Made by a program: the position numbers and the translations under genes | Part shown: positions 6,988-14,965 of the stretch, in pieces | How the letters are laid out: each line of letters opens with the position of its first letter | How positions within the stretch are numbered: position 1 is the first letter of the stretch | Assembly (NCBI GenBank): GCA_016721825.1 | Contig: JADKHI010000004.1 | Span: 248,001 to 312,000 of the forward strand | From: Flavobacteriales bacterium | GTDB taxonomy: Bacteria > Bacteroidota > Bacteroidia > Flavobacteriales_F > PHOS-HE28 | Reading direction: 5' to 3' | DNA length: 64,000 bases | Notes under the pieces: model-generated | Told to the model about the DNA's origin: nothing | Databases searched by the model: none | The model's input: only the letters and a program-made list of their open reading frames with translations

Positions 6988-9096
6988 ATGAGCACGATCA
7001 CCACGCCCAAGGCCCCTTTGGCCGAGCAGGAGCCGCACCCCATCACCGCCCACGGGCACACGCGCCTTGACCCGTATTTCTGGCTGCGCCTCAGTGAAGC
7101 ACAGCGGGAGGCCAAGGTGCCCGATGCGCACACGCAGCGCGTGATCGATCACCTGAAGGCCGAGAACGCCTATTCCGACGTGTTGCTCGCTCCAGTGAAG
7201 GCGCTCCGCGACACGCTCTATCAGGAGATGAAGGGGCGCATCAAGGAAACGGACATGAGCGTGCCGTACCGTGAGAACGGCTACTGGTACACCTTCCGTT
7301 ACGAGGCCGGACAGGAGTATCCTGTGCACATGCGCATGCCGGCGGTACCGGGCGAAGAGGACATTCCCGCACAGGAACGCTTTACGGATTTCCTGGATGA
7401 GAACGCCTTGGCCAAGGGCCACGACTACTTCGACCTGGGCGACTACGAGATCTCGCCGACGAACAGGTTGGTAGCGTACAGCATAGACACGGTGAGCCGT
7501 CGGCAGTACGAGATCCGCTTCCGCGACCTCAGCACGGGCGAAGAGCTGCCGGATGTGATCACACGCACCAGTGGCGGTGGCGCTTTCGCCGACGACAAGA
7601 CCTTCTTCTACAGCCGCAAGGACAAGACCTTGCGCAGCTTCAAGGTTTTCCGACATGTGATGGGCACAGACCAGGAGACCGACGTGGAAGTGTTCCACGA
7701 GAAGGACAAGGCCTTCAGTTGCGACGTGTACCGCAGCCGCAGCGACAAGTACATCACCATCGCTACCGACAGCACACTGAGCAGCGAACATTGGATGCTG
7801 CCAGTGAGCGATCCAATGGGCGACTTCTTCGTGTTCCTACCGCGTGAGGCCGAGCATGAACACAGCATCCTGCATGGCCCCGACGGCTTCCACATCCTCA
7901 CCAACTGGAACGCGAAGAACTTCCGTCTGATGCACTGCGCGGAGGCGGATCATGCCGACCGTGGCAAGTGGACCGAGGTGATCCCGCATCGCGAGGATGT
8001 GCTACTGGAGGACATCGACCTGTTCAAGGACCACCTGGTGATCAGCGAGCGGCGCGAAGGCCTTACGCACTTGCGCATTCGCAGGCTCAGCACCGGCGTA
8101 GAGCATGAGATCCAGTTCCACGACCCGGCCTATGTGGCCTATTCCGGCACCAATCCCGAGTGGGATACGCACCGCTTCCGCTACGGCTACACGTCGCTCA
8201 CCACGCCGAGCACCGTGTATGAACACGACATGGACACGCTGGCGGATACGCTCTTGAAACAACAAGAGGTGGTCGGCGTGTTCAACGCACAGGACTACAT
8301 GAGCGAACGCGTGTGGGTGACCGCTCGCGATGGCGCGCGGGTGCCCATGAGCATCGTGCATCACCGAGACACACCGCTCAATGGCACGGCGCCGCTCTTG
8401 CTCTACGGCTACGGGAGTTACGGCATCAACGTGGAGCCGACCTTCAGCAGCGCGCGCTTGAGCTTGTTGAACCGCGGCTTCGTGTTCGCCATCGCGCACA
8501 TCCGTGGCGGCGAGGACCTGGGCCGCACGTGGTATGAGCAGGGTCGTATGGAGCACAAGCTCAACACCTTCACTGACTTCATCGACTGTGCGGAGTTCCT
8601 GGTGAAGGAGCGGTATGGCGATGCGAAGCGCTTGTTCTGCATGGGCGGTAGCGCAGGCGGATTGCTCGTGGGTGCTGTGGCGAACATGCGTCCGGACCTG
8701 TGGAAAGCGATCGTCGCGGAAGTGCCTTTCGTGGACGTGGTGAGCACCATGCTCGACGACAGCATCCCGCTCACCACCGGCGAGTTCGATGAGTGGGGTG
8801 ATCCCAACGAGAAGGCCGCGTACGAGCGCATGCTCACGTATTCACCGTACGACAACGTGCGTGATGCGGCCTATCCGTCCATGCTCGTCCTCACCGGATT
8901 CCACGACAGCCAAGTTCAGTATTGGGAGCCGGCGAAATGGGTGCAACGTCTCCGTGCACATCAGCAAGGTGAAGCACCGATCCTGATGGTGACCAATCTG
9001 GAAGCTGGCCACGGCGGAGCGAGTGGTCGCTTCGAACGGCTGAAGGAAGTGGCGTTGATCTACGCGTTCCTTGTGCAGGAGGCAGGGTTGGCCTAG
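6988..9096 (+). CDS. ptrB: oligopeptidase B-like S9 family serine peptidase
   Basis: 702 residues, the usual length for oligopeptidase B, which cleaves short peptides after basic residues. The seven-bladed propeller forms the first two thirds; the alpha/beta-hydrolase domain starts near residue 410. The catalytic triad can be placed: Ser555 in GGSAGG, Asp640 in GFHDSQ, His675 in EAGHGGASGR. IRGGEDLGRTWYEQGR is characteristic of S9A peptidases. The ATG at 6988 is preferred; the longer reading from TTG at 6934 is not supported. No signal peptide is visible, so it is probably cytoplasmic. Substrate preference (Arg/Lys versus Pro) cannot be decided by eye; oligopeptidase B is the closer match. 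Confidence 0.88.
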   Translation: MSTITTPKAPLAEQEPHPITAHGHTRLDPYFWLRLSEAQREAKVPDAHTQRVIDHLKAENAYSDVLLAPVKALRDTLYQEMKGRIKETDMSVPYRENGYWYTFRYEAGQEYPVHMRMPAVPGEEDIPAQERFTDFLDENALAKGHDYFDLGDYEISPTNRLVAYSIDTVSRRQYEIRFRDLSTGEELPDVITRTSGGGAFADDKTFFYSRKDKTLRSFKVFRHVMGTDQETDVEVFHEKDKAFSCDVYRSRSDKYITIATDSTLSSEHWMLPVSDPMGDFFVFLPREAEHEHSILHGPDGFHILTNWNAKNFRLMHCAEADHADRGKWTEVIPHREDVLLEDIDLFKDHLVISERREGLTHLRIRRLSTGVEHEIQFHDPAYVAYSGTNPEWDTHRFRYGYTSLTTPSTVYEHDMDTLADTLLKQQEVVGVFNAQDYMSERVWVTARDGARVPMSIVHHRDTPLNGTAPLLLYGYGSYGINVEPTFSSARLSLLNRGFVFAIAHIRGGEDLGRTWYEQGRMEHKLNTFTDFIDCAEFLVKERYGDAKRLFCMGGSAGGLLVGAVANMRPDLWKAIVAEVPFVDVVSTMLDDSIPLTTGEFDEWGDPNEKAAYERMLTYSPYDNVRDAAYPSMLVLTGFHDSQVQYWEPAKWVQRLRAHQQGEAPILMVTNLEAGHGGASGRFERLKEVALIYAFLVQEAGLA

Positions 9097-9123
9097 CGTT
9101 ACCAAGGCCAAAGAGGAAGGTCC

Positions 9124-9375
9124 TCAGCTCGCGATGCTCTCCACATGCACGATCTCGTCGGCCTGCATGGGCCACACCTGGATCGGCTGAAGGGTGTCTT
9201 GCTGCAGGCGCTCGTAGTCGCGGATACTGGCAAAGTACAGGCGCTTGCTTTCGCCCACGAGACCGGTCTTATCGGTGGTCTCCACTTCCCAGATCACACC
9301 GAACACCTCCTTGCCCGAACGGAGCTTGAAGCGGCAGGGCTTGTGCGTGTACGGACGGATGTGGGAGAGGTCCAT
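9124..9375 (-). CDS. small conserved-type hypothetical protein (83 aa)
   Basis: An 83-residue soluble protein beginning MDLSHIRPYTHKPCRFKL, then RSGKEVFGVIWEVETTDK. The alternating beta pattern FKLRSGKEVFGVIW resembles an Sm/SH3-like small barrel, but that is only a pattern impression. A good promoter motif (9416-9423) stands 40 bases upstream, so this looks like a real, separately expressed gene. It converges on ptrB with 27 bases between stops. Function unknown. Confidence 0.65.
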   Translation of the reverse strand: MDLSHIRPYTHKPCRFKLRSGKEVFGVIWEVETTDKTGLVGESKRLYFASIRDYERLQQDTLQPIQVWPMQADEIVHVESIAS

Positions 9376-9415
9376 GGTTGTGTGATCGACGGCTTTTTCG
9401 ACTCAACCGGCAACC

Positions 9416-9423
9416 GCAAAATA
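9416..9423 (-). promoter_or_regulatory. -7 promoter element of the 83-aa gene
   Basis: TATTTTGC on the reverse strand, an exact TAnnTTTG-like match, 40 bases before the ATG at 9375. The rest of the 9376-9567 gap shows no gene. Confidence 0.45.
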
Positions 9424-9567
9424 GACGACCAGCCGGGCGGGGCGTACGTCGAATTATCAACACGCGACGACGACCCACACGAGCAACGCGTCAGATGGAC
9501 CGATTAGTACTTGAAGATGAGGGGATAGGGAAGCGGGCACCGCGATCGAACGCTGTGCGCAAATCGA

Positions 9568-11073
9568 TCAACCCTCCGTCACACGCACCTTCAGCTTGCG
9601 ACCCACGGGCAATTTGCGCAGGTTCATGTCGCTGTTCAGGCGCTTGATGTCATCCACCGTCACGCCCGGATAGCGTTGGGCAATGCCCCACAGCGTGTCG
9701 CCGGGTTGCACGGTGTAATAGACGAAGGCCTGATCCTGCTTCGGTGTTGCAGAAGCTGAGTCCACAGGCTGCTTGGGCGTTGCGACCTCAGCGGTGGTCG
9801 CGGTCACAGGGGCGCCCATCTTCACCACCAGTTTCTGTCCTGCATGGATCTTGTCGCTGCGCAAGCCGTTCATGGAACGCAGCTGCTTCACGGAGATGCC
9901 GTGCTTGTTCGCGATGGTGCCCAGGGATTCGCCACGGCGCACGGTGTGCCACTTCTTCGCTGAGCCATTGGAGGCCGTTGCAGTGTTGCGTGTGGGAGCC
10001 GAGTAGGGCGCAGGTGTGCTCAGATCGGGCACATAGCTGTACATGATCGCGTCCTCACTTTCGAGGAACTCATCCACCATGTGGTGGGGCATGTATAGCG
10101 TCGTGGACTGCTGCAGGTCAGGCACCACGCCCTGCTTGAACATCGGGTTGAGGTCCTTCAGTTCTTGGGCGTTAGCGCCGGTGAGCTGTGCAAGACGGTC
10201 GAGGTTCAGTGGGTAGCAGACCTGCACCGTATCCACCTCGTACGAACAGTAGTTGGGGATGATGGGGTACAGGTTGTGTTCCGCAGCATGTGCGAAGATG
10301 TAGTTCACGGCGATGAAGGCGGGCACGTAACCGCGCGTTTCACGGGGCAGGTTGTTGTAAACGCTCCAGTAGTCACCGGAACCACCAGCACGACGGATGG
10401 CCTTGTTCACATTGCCGGGACCGCAGTTGTAGGCGGCCAAGGCGAGCTCCCAGTTGCCGAAGATCCTGTGGAGGTCCTTCAGGTAGCGGCAAGCGGCGTC
10501 GGTGCTCTGGTAGATGTCGCACCGCTCATCCACGTAGCTATCCACTTCCAGGCCGTACATGCGTCCGGTGCCGATCATGAACTGCCAGAGGCCAACAGCG
10601 GCCGCACGACTACGGGCACCGGGATACAAGGCGCTTTCCACCACGGCCAGGTACTTCAGCTCCATGGGCATGCCATGGCGGTCCAGGGCTTCCTCGAACA
10701 CCGGGAAGTACAGCTCCGACAGGCCGAGCATGCGGGCCGTCTGCTCTCGTTTCCGGCGGGCGTAGAGGTCGATGTAGGACTGCACCTGCTCGTTGTAGGT
10801 GAGCTTGAAGGGCGTGCGCTCATCCAGGATCGACAAGCGTTGACGGTAGACCTCAGCGGAGTAGCTGGGGGTATCGGTCACGGCGAAGTGGTGCACGTTC
10901 AGCACACCGGGGTCGGTCACGAAAGGGTCGTTCTTCAGCCAGGGAAGCAGGCTCAGCTCATCGAGCTGCTCCAGCACCGGGTCGTTGGCCGGCACGGCAG
11001 GGACCTGACCATCCTGAGCGAACAGCCCGGCCGAAACGGCCAGAACAGCAAGGAAAAGAGGGGTACGTACCAT
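9568..11073 (-). CDS. lytic transglycosylase with LysM domains (MltD-like)
   Basis: 501 residues. A signal peptide (MVRTPLFLAVLAVSAGLFAQ) is followed by an SLT domain: catalytic Glu in LKYLAVVESALYPGARS, then AVGLWQFMIGTGRMYGL and LALAAYNCGPGNVNKAIRRAGG. Two LysM repeats follow, HTVRRGESLGTIANKHGIS and YTVQPGDTLWGIAQRYPGV. Known members cleave the glycan strand of peptidoglycan with anhydromuramic acid formation. LysM binds glycan. The start at 11073 is chosen because a -7 element (TAACTTGC, 11079-11086) ends five bases before it, suggesting a leaderless message; the ATG at 11094 is the alternative. Downstream of gatA on the same strand. Confidence 0.88.
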   Translation of the reverse strand: MVRTPLFLAVLAVSAGLFAQDGQVPAVPANDPVLEQLDELSLLPWLKNDPFVTDPGVLNVHHFAVTDTPSYSAEVYRQRLSILDERTPFKLTYNEQVQSYIDLYARRKREQTARMLGLSELYFPVFEEALDRHGMPMELKYLAVVESALYPGARSRAAAVGLWQFMIGTGRMYGLEVDSYVDERCDIYQSTDAACRYLKDLHRIFGNWELALAAYNCGPGNVNKAIRRAGGSGDYWSVYNNLPRETRGYVPAFIAVNYIFAHAAEHNLYPIIPNYCSYEVDTVQVCYPLNLDRLAQLTGANAQELKDLNPMFKQGVVPDLQQSTTLYMPHHMVDEFLESEDAIMYSYVPDLSTPAPYSAPTRNTATASNGSAKKWHTVRRGESLGTIANKHGISVKQLRSMNGLRSDKIHAGQKLVVKMGAPVTATTAEVATPKQPVDSASATPKQDQAFVYYTVQPGDTLWGIAQRYPGVTVDDIKRLNSDMNLRKLPVGRKLKVRVTEG

Positions 11074-11152
11074 TGGGCGCAAGTTACCCTTCATACGTAG
11101 GAAGCCCGTGGATGTTGTGGGGAGCGGTCGTCCACAGCCCTGTGTGGACAGG

Positions 11153-12565
11153 CTAAGCCGGGAAGAGGTCGTCACAGACGGCCATCATCCACTCGTCGGC
11201 GAAGGGCTTGGCCATCAGCTGCGTGCCGAAGGGAAGGCCGTTGCTGTGGGTGCCCGTGGGCAGGCTCACGGCGGGTACCCCGGCCAGATTGGCTTGCACG
11301 GTGAAGATGTCCTGCAGGTACATGGCCACCGGGTCGCTGATCTCCCCATGTCCGAACGCCGTGCTCGGGCAGGTGGGAGTGAGCACCAGGTCGTATTGCT
11401 CGAAGGCCTTCAGGGTATTGTCTCGGATCAGGCGACGGACCCGCTGACCCTGAGCGTAATAGGCGTCGTAGTAGCCCGCGCTGAGCACGAAGGTGCCGAG
11501 CAGGATGCGGCGCTTCACCTCGGGTCCGAAGCCTTCGCTGCGGCTCATGCGGTAGGTCTCGTCAACGCCCTTGGCCTGCTTGCTGCGGTGCCCGTAGCGC
11601 ACCCCATCAAAGCGGGCCAGGTTGCTGCTGGCCTCGGCGGTGGCCAGGATGTAGTAGGCAGGCACCAAGTGGTCGAGCATGGGCAGCTCGATGGGCTCCA
11701 CGATATGTCCAGCGGCTTTCAGACGATCGATATGGGCCAGCACATGGGCCTTGATCTCCGGGTCCAGCCCGGGTCGCTCCACACATTCGCGGTAGTAGGC
11801 AATGCGCAGTGGTTCGGCACCTGGCCCATTGCCGCTTCCAACTGGACGCGAGCTGCTGGTATTATCGCGCGGATCATGTCCGGCGATCACGGTGTGTACG
11901 GCTGCCGCATCTGCTGCGGTATGCGCCAAGGGCCCGATCTGGTCGAAGCTGCTGGCGAAGGCGATGAGGCCGTAGCGGCTCACACGTCCATAGGTGGGTT
12001 TGAAGCCGACGATGCCGCAAAAAGAGGCTGGCTGTCGGATAGAGCCTCCGGTGTCGCTTCCCAGAGCCACGTGGCAGGTTCCTGCGGCCACACTGGCTGC
12101 GGCGCCCCCGCTGCTTCCCCCGGGGACCTTCGTGGGGTCCAGCGGATTCAGGACCTTGCCGTAGGCGCTGTTCTCGTTGCTGCTGCCCATGGCGAACTCG
12201 TCGCAGTTGGTGCGGCCGATCACCACCGCGTCGGCGGCGAGCAGGCGTTCCACCACAGTGGCGCTGTAGATGCTGGTGAAGCCCTCCAGTATGCGTGAGC
12301 TGGCGCTGACCTTGTGGTCCTTGTAACAGAGGTTGTCCTTCAGGCTGATGATGCAGCCGGCGAGCGGACCGGCGGTACCAGCCTTCACCCTGGCGTCCAC
12401 GGCCGCGGCTTGCGTACGAGCGCTATCCGGGAACAATTCCAAGTAGATGTTCAGGTGCTGGGTAGCACCGGCGCGCTGCAGCGCCAAGTCGGTCAGTTCA
12501 GTAGCGGTGGTGCGGCCATCGAGCAACAGGGCGCGTGCCTCGCCGAACGTGCGGGGGAATTCCAT
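11153..12565 (-). CDS. gatA: Asp-tRNA(Asn)/Glu-tRNA(Gln) amidotransferase subunit A
   Basis: 470 residues, the usual GatA length. It is the amidase subunit of GatCAB, which releases ammonia from glutamine to convert mischarged Glu-tRNA(Gln) or Asp-tRNA(Asn). The amidase signature is complete: Lys in ISLKDNLCYKDH, VPGGSSGGAAASVAAG with the cis-serine region, and the nucleophile in GSDTGGSIRQPASFCG. GFKPTYGRVSRYGLIAFASS and DVVLTP-like DLVLTPTCP also fit GatA rather than a general amidase. Start at the ATG 12565; a TTG nine bases upstream is less likely. gatB and gatC are not in the window. tatA lies 21 bases upstream, probably one transcript. Confidence 0.93.
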   Translation of the reverse strand: MEFPRTFGEARALLLDGRTTATELTDLALQRAGATQHLNIYLELFPDSARTQAAAVDARVKAGTAGPLAGCIISLKDNLCYKDHKVSASSRILEGFTSIYSATVVERLLAADAVVIGRTNCDEFAMGSSNENSAYGKVLNPLDPTKVPGGSSGGAAASVAAGTCHVALGSDTGGSIRQPASFCGIVGFKPTYGRVSRYGLIAFASSFDQIGPLAHTAADAAAVHTVIAGHDPRDNTSSSRPVGSGNGPGAEPLRIAYYRECVERPGLDPEIKAHVLAHIDRLKAAGHIVEPIELPMLDHLVPAYYILATAEASSNLARFDGVRYGHRSKQAKGVDETYRMSRSEGFGPEVKRRILLGTFVLSAGYYDAYYAQGQRVRRLIRDNTLKAFEQYDLVLTPTCPSTAFGHGEISDPVAMYLQDIFTVQANLAGVPAVSLPTGTHSNGLPFGTQLMAKPFADEWMMAVCDDLFPA

Positions 12566-12586
12566 GCCGGGCAATGGAAGTTCCGA

Positions 12587-12745
12587 TCAGGGCTTGTCGT
12601 CGGAAGGTTCACCCTTCTGGGCGTCCTTGAAATCCTTCATGCCCTTGCCCAGGCCACGCATCAGCTCGGGGATCTTTTTGCCGCCGAACAGAAGCAGCAG
12701 CACGAGCAGGATGAGGACGATCTCCATAACACCCAGTTTTCCCAT
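12587..12745 (-). CDS. tatA: Sec-independent protein translocase TatA/E family
   Basis: A 52-residue gene below usual ORF cut-offs. Reading from the ATG at 12745: MGKLGVMEIVLILLVLLLLF is one membrane helix. Next comes the FGGKKIPELMRGLGKGM amphipathic segment with the conserved FG-KKIPEL-RGLGKG pattern, then an acidic/basic tail ending DDKP. This is the classic TatA/E architecture; with TatC it forms the pore for folded proteins carrying twin-arginine signals. It has its own promoter motif at 12792-12800 and precedes gatA by 21 bases. tatC is not in the window. Confidence 0.93.
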   Translation of the reverse strand: MGKLGVMEIVLILLVLLLLFGGKKIPELMRGLGKGMKDFKDAQKGEPSDDKP

Positions 12746-12791
12746 GGTCGTAGGCGGCGCGGTCCAAAGGTGGACGGACCAGCGATGCCGG

Positions 12792-12800
12792 GCAAAGGTA
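12792..12800 (-). promoter_or_regulatory. -7 promoter element of tatA-gatA
   Basis: TACCTTTGC on the reverse strand, an exact TAnnTTTG match, about 46 bases before the tatA ATG. It lies in the 71-base gap behind envC. Confidence 0.5.
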
Positions 12801-12816
12801 GCGCTTTGGGCTGCCC

Positions 12817-14130
12817 TCAGTTCTTGAACAGCCAGGGCGCCGGGTCCACGGTGCCCATGTCACCCTCGGCGGTGATGCGCCACACCTCGATGTGGGCCGC
12901 GGAACCCTCTTCATCGGTCATCACCACGCCCACCTGCTGCTTGGTATCGACCTTCTGGCCCTTGGACACGGTGGCTTCACGCAGGTTGGTGTACACGGTG
13001 CGGTAGGCACCATGGTTCACCACCACGGCCTTGCCCGCGCCGGGGATAACAATGATGCTGCTGACCTCTCCACGGAACACCGCACGCACCGCAGCGTTCT
13101 TCTCGCAGGCGATGTCGATGCCGTTGTTGTTGATCTCGATGCCTCGGAGCACGGGGTGGGGTTGCCGGCCATAGCGACCTGTGATGGTGCCCTTCTCCAC
13201 AGGCCAGGGCAACTTGCCCTTGTTCTTTTCAAAGTCGGCACCAAGCTCGCGTGCTTCGGGGGTGAGCGTTAGCGCGGGTTTGGGTGGCGCGCCACCTTTG
13301 GGGGGCTTGGTGCCGGGAGGCGGCTTCGGAGCGCTCTTGCGGATCTCGGCCTCGATGGCCTTGCGAATGGCGGACTCCAGGTCGCTCTTCTTCTTGTTCT
13401 GCTTCTTCAGGGTCTCCTTCAGGCGCCCTTCCTCCTTCTTCAAGGTGCTCAAGGCTGTCTGGTGGCCTCCCTTGTCCTGGGTCAGGCGCTTGCGTTCATC
13501 CACTTCGGCGTTCAGCAGGGTGGCTTTCTCGGTGCGGTGGCCCTTGAGCTCGGCGATGCGGCCGCTGAGGCTTTGCTGGGTCTCCAGGATCAGGGTGGCC
13601 TGTCGCTGGCGTTGCTCGGCGAGCTGGCTGAGGTAGCGGGAGCGCTTGTAGGCCTGGGCGAAGCTCTCGGCGCTGAACAGGTAGCTGAGCCGGTCACTGG
13701 CGTTGCGGTGCTTGAAGGCGAACTGCACCATGCGGGCGTATTCCTCCTTCAACCGGTCCAGGTCGCCACGTAGGCTGGAGATCACAGCCTCGGTCTCTTG
13801 GATCTGCTGGTCCACCTTGAAGAGCTCGCCGTTCATGGTGCGGATCAACTCCTCGCGCTGGCGGATCTGGGCGTCGAGCAGGTGCAATTGCTGCTCGGTG
13901 TTCTTCTGCTCTTTGCGGGCCTGCTCGATCAGGGCGCTGGTGGTGCGGATCTGCTTGTCAAGGGCATCGCGCTTCTTCTCCAGGTCCTTGCGGCTCTGCG
14001 CGTTCGCCGTCAGGAACAGGGGCAGGAACAGCAGCAGGAGGAACCACCGCTTGCCACGTGCCCACGCGGCACCCTCACTCCATGGGGGTGAACTTCTCGG
14101 GGATGCGAAAGTTGAGCTGGAGGGGGCCAT
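12817..14130 (-). CDS. envC: EnvC-like murein hydrolase activator (degenerate M23 domain)
   Basis: About 437 residues with the start given. A hydrophobic signal segment (RWFLLLLFLPLFLTANAQ) is followed by a long coiled coil to about residue 300, a Pro/Lys linker, and a C-terminal LytM/M23 domain starting WPVEKGTITGRYGRQPHPVL. The zinc site is damaged: the usual HxGxD reads NNGID and the final HxH reads AAHIEV, with only one His. So it should not be an active endopeptidase; like E. coli EnvC it probably activates N-acetylmuramyl-L-alanine amidases at division. The start is a problem: no ATG, GTG or TTG lies close to the signal peptide. The ATG at 14130 overlaps the DUF4292 gene by 56 bases and leaves a long polar leader. 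Confidence 0.85.
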   Translation of the reverse strand: MAPSSSTFASPRSSPPWSEGAAWARGKRWFLLLLFLPLFLTANAQSRKDLEKKRDALDKQIRTTSALIEQARKEQKNTEQQLHLLDAQIRQREELIRTMNGELFKVDQQIQETEAVISSLRGDLDRLKEEYARMVQFAFKHRNASDRLSYLFSAESFAQAYKRSRYLSQLAEQRQRQATLILETQQSLSGRIAELKGHRTEKATLLNAEVDERKRLTQDKGGHQTALSTLKKEEGRLKETLKKQNKKKSDLESAIRKAIEAEIRKSAPKPPPGTKPPKGGAPPKPALTLTPEARELGADFEKNKGKLPWPVEKGTITGRYGRQPHPVLRGIEINNNGIDIACEKNAAVRAVFRGEVSSIIVIPGAGKAVVVNHGAYRTVYTNLREATVSKGQKVDTKQQVGVVMTDEEGSAAHIEVWRITAEGDMGTVDPAPWLFKN

Positions 14131-14965
14131 CAATGCCGATGCGGTCGAGGCGGAAGGTGCCACCGACCTGCTTGGAGGTGTCCGACAAAGAAAGGCTGAT
14201 GTGGTCTGGCAGGGCATGGCCGTTCACGTCCGTACGATGGATATAACGCACATCGGCCTGTTGATCGCGTGCCAGGTCGGTGATCAATACGCGGGTCACG
14301 AGGAAGCTGTCGGGCTCGATCCAATAGCGGTACACCACGGCATCCTTCTTCCCCGCCTTGCGCAGGGTGCGCTCCAGGCGATTCTCGTTCATGTCGCGGT
14401 CGTTGGGCAGGGTGTCCTCGGGGGCGAGGTCCTCGGCCGCGCGGCGGAAACGCTTCTTCTCCTTGCTGGTGAGCACGTACTGTCCTTCCTCGCGATCGGC
14501 CTTGTACTTCTCGTCGGGGTCCAGGCCGATGGGCAGGCCGAAGAGGGCTTTCTGGAAAAGGTCGAGGCTGGGTTGCAGGCCGAAACGGGTGCGTGCGGCG
14601 GCCGTGTCGCCTACCCAGAAATGGTCGTTGATCTTATCCATGACCTTCAGCGTGTCCATTGTCAACAGAACACGGGCCACCTCAATGCCCAGGGCAGGTG
14701 TGATGCTGATCCAGGCGGCACTGTCCTGTACGGAGCGCAGGGTGGCCTTGAAGCCTTTGTGCCCATCGGGGCCTTCGATGTCCACCTCTGCCTTGGCGCT
14801 GTAGTAGCGGATGCCACCGACGTTCTGGGCCACCAGCTTCTCCAAGAGCTTCTCGGGGGAGCGTGGTGGGATCTCGCGGTCCGTCCGCACCACTTCGCGA
14901 CGCGGCTTGCAGGCGATGACGAGCAGGGCAAGCAGGAGGATCGCGGTGCGCGCTAAGGTGTTCAT
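14075..14965 (-). CDS. DUF4292 lipoprotein
   Basis: 296 residues with a lipoprotein signal (LLALLVIAC lipobox, Cys19), so it is anchored in a membrane, probably the outer one. The body fits DUF4292, a LolA/LolB-like fold found beside EnvC in Bacteroidota: VGGIRYYSAKAEVDIEG, then WISITPALGIEVARVLLTMDTLKVMD. The gene overlaps the upstream TPR gene by four bases (ATGA), indicating translational coupling. A role in lipoprotein or LPS handling is inferred from the fold only. Confidence 0.82.
   Translation of the reverse strand: MNTLARTAILLLALLVIACKPRREVVRTDREIPPRSPEKLLEKLVAQNVGGIRYYSAKAEVDIEGPDGHKGFKATLRSVQDSAAWISITPALGIEVARVLLTMDTLKVMDKINDHFWVGDTAAARTRFGLQPSLDLFQKALFGLPIGLDPDEKYKADREEGQYVLTSKEKKRFRRAAEDLAPEDTLPNDRDMNENRLERTLRKAGKKDAVVYRYWIEPDSFLVTRVLITDLARDQQADVRYIHRTDVNGHALPDHISLSLSDTSKQVGGTFRLDRIGIDGPLQLNFRIPEKFTPME

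Noticed and set aside
13017..13244. Active M23 endopeptidase
   Set aside because: Two zinc ligands are replaced (NNGID and AAHIEV), so an activator role like EnvC is more likely.
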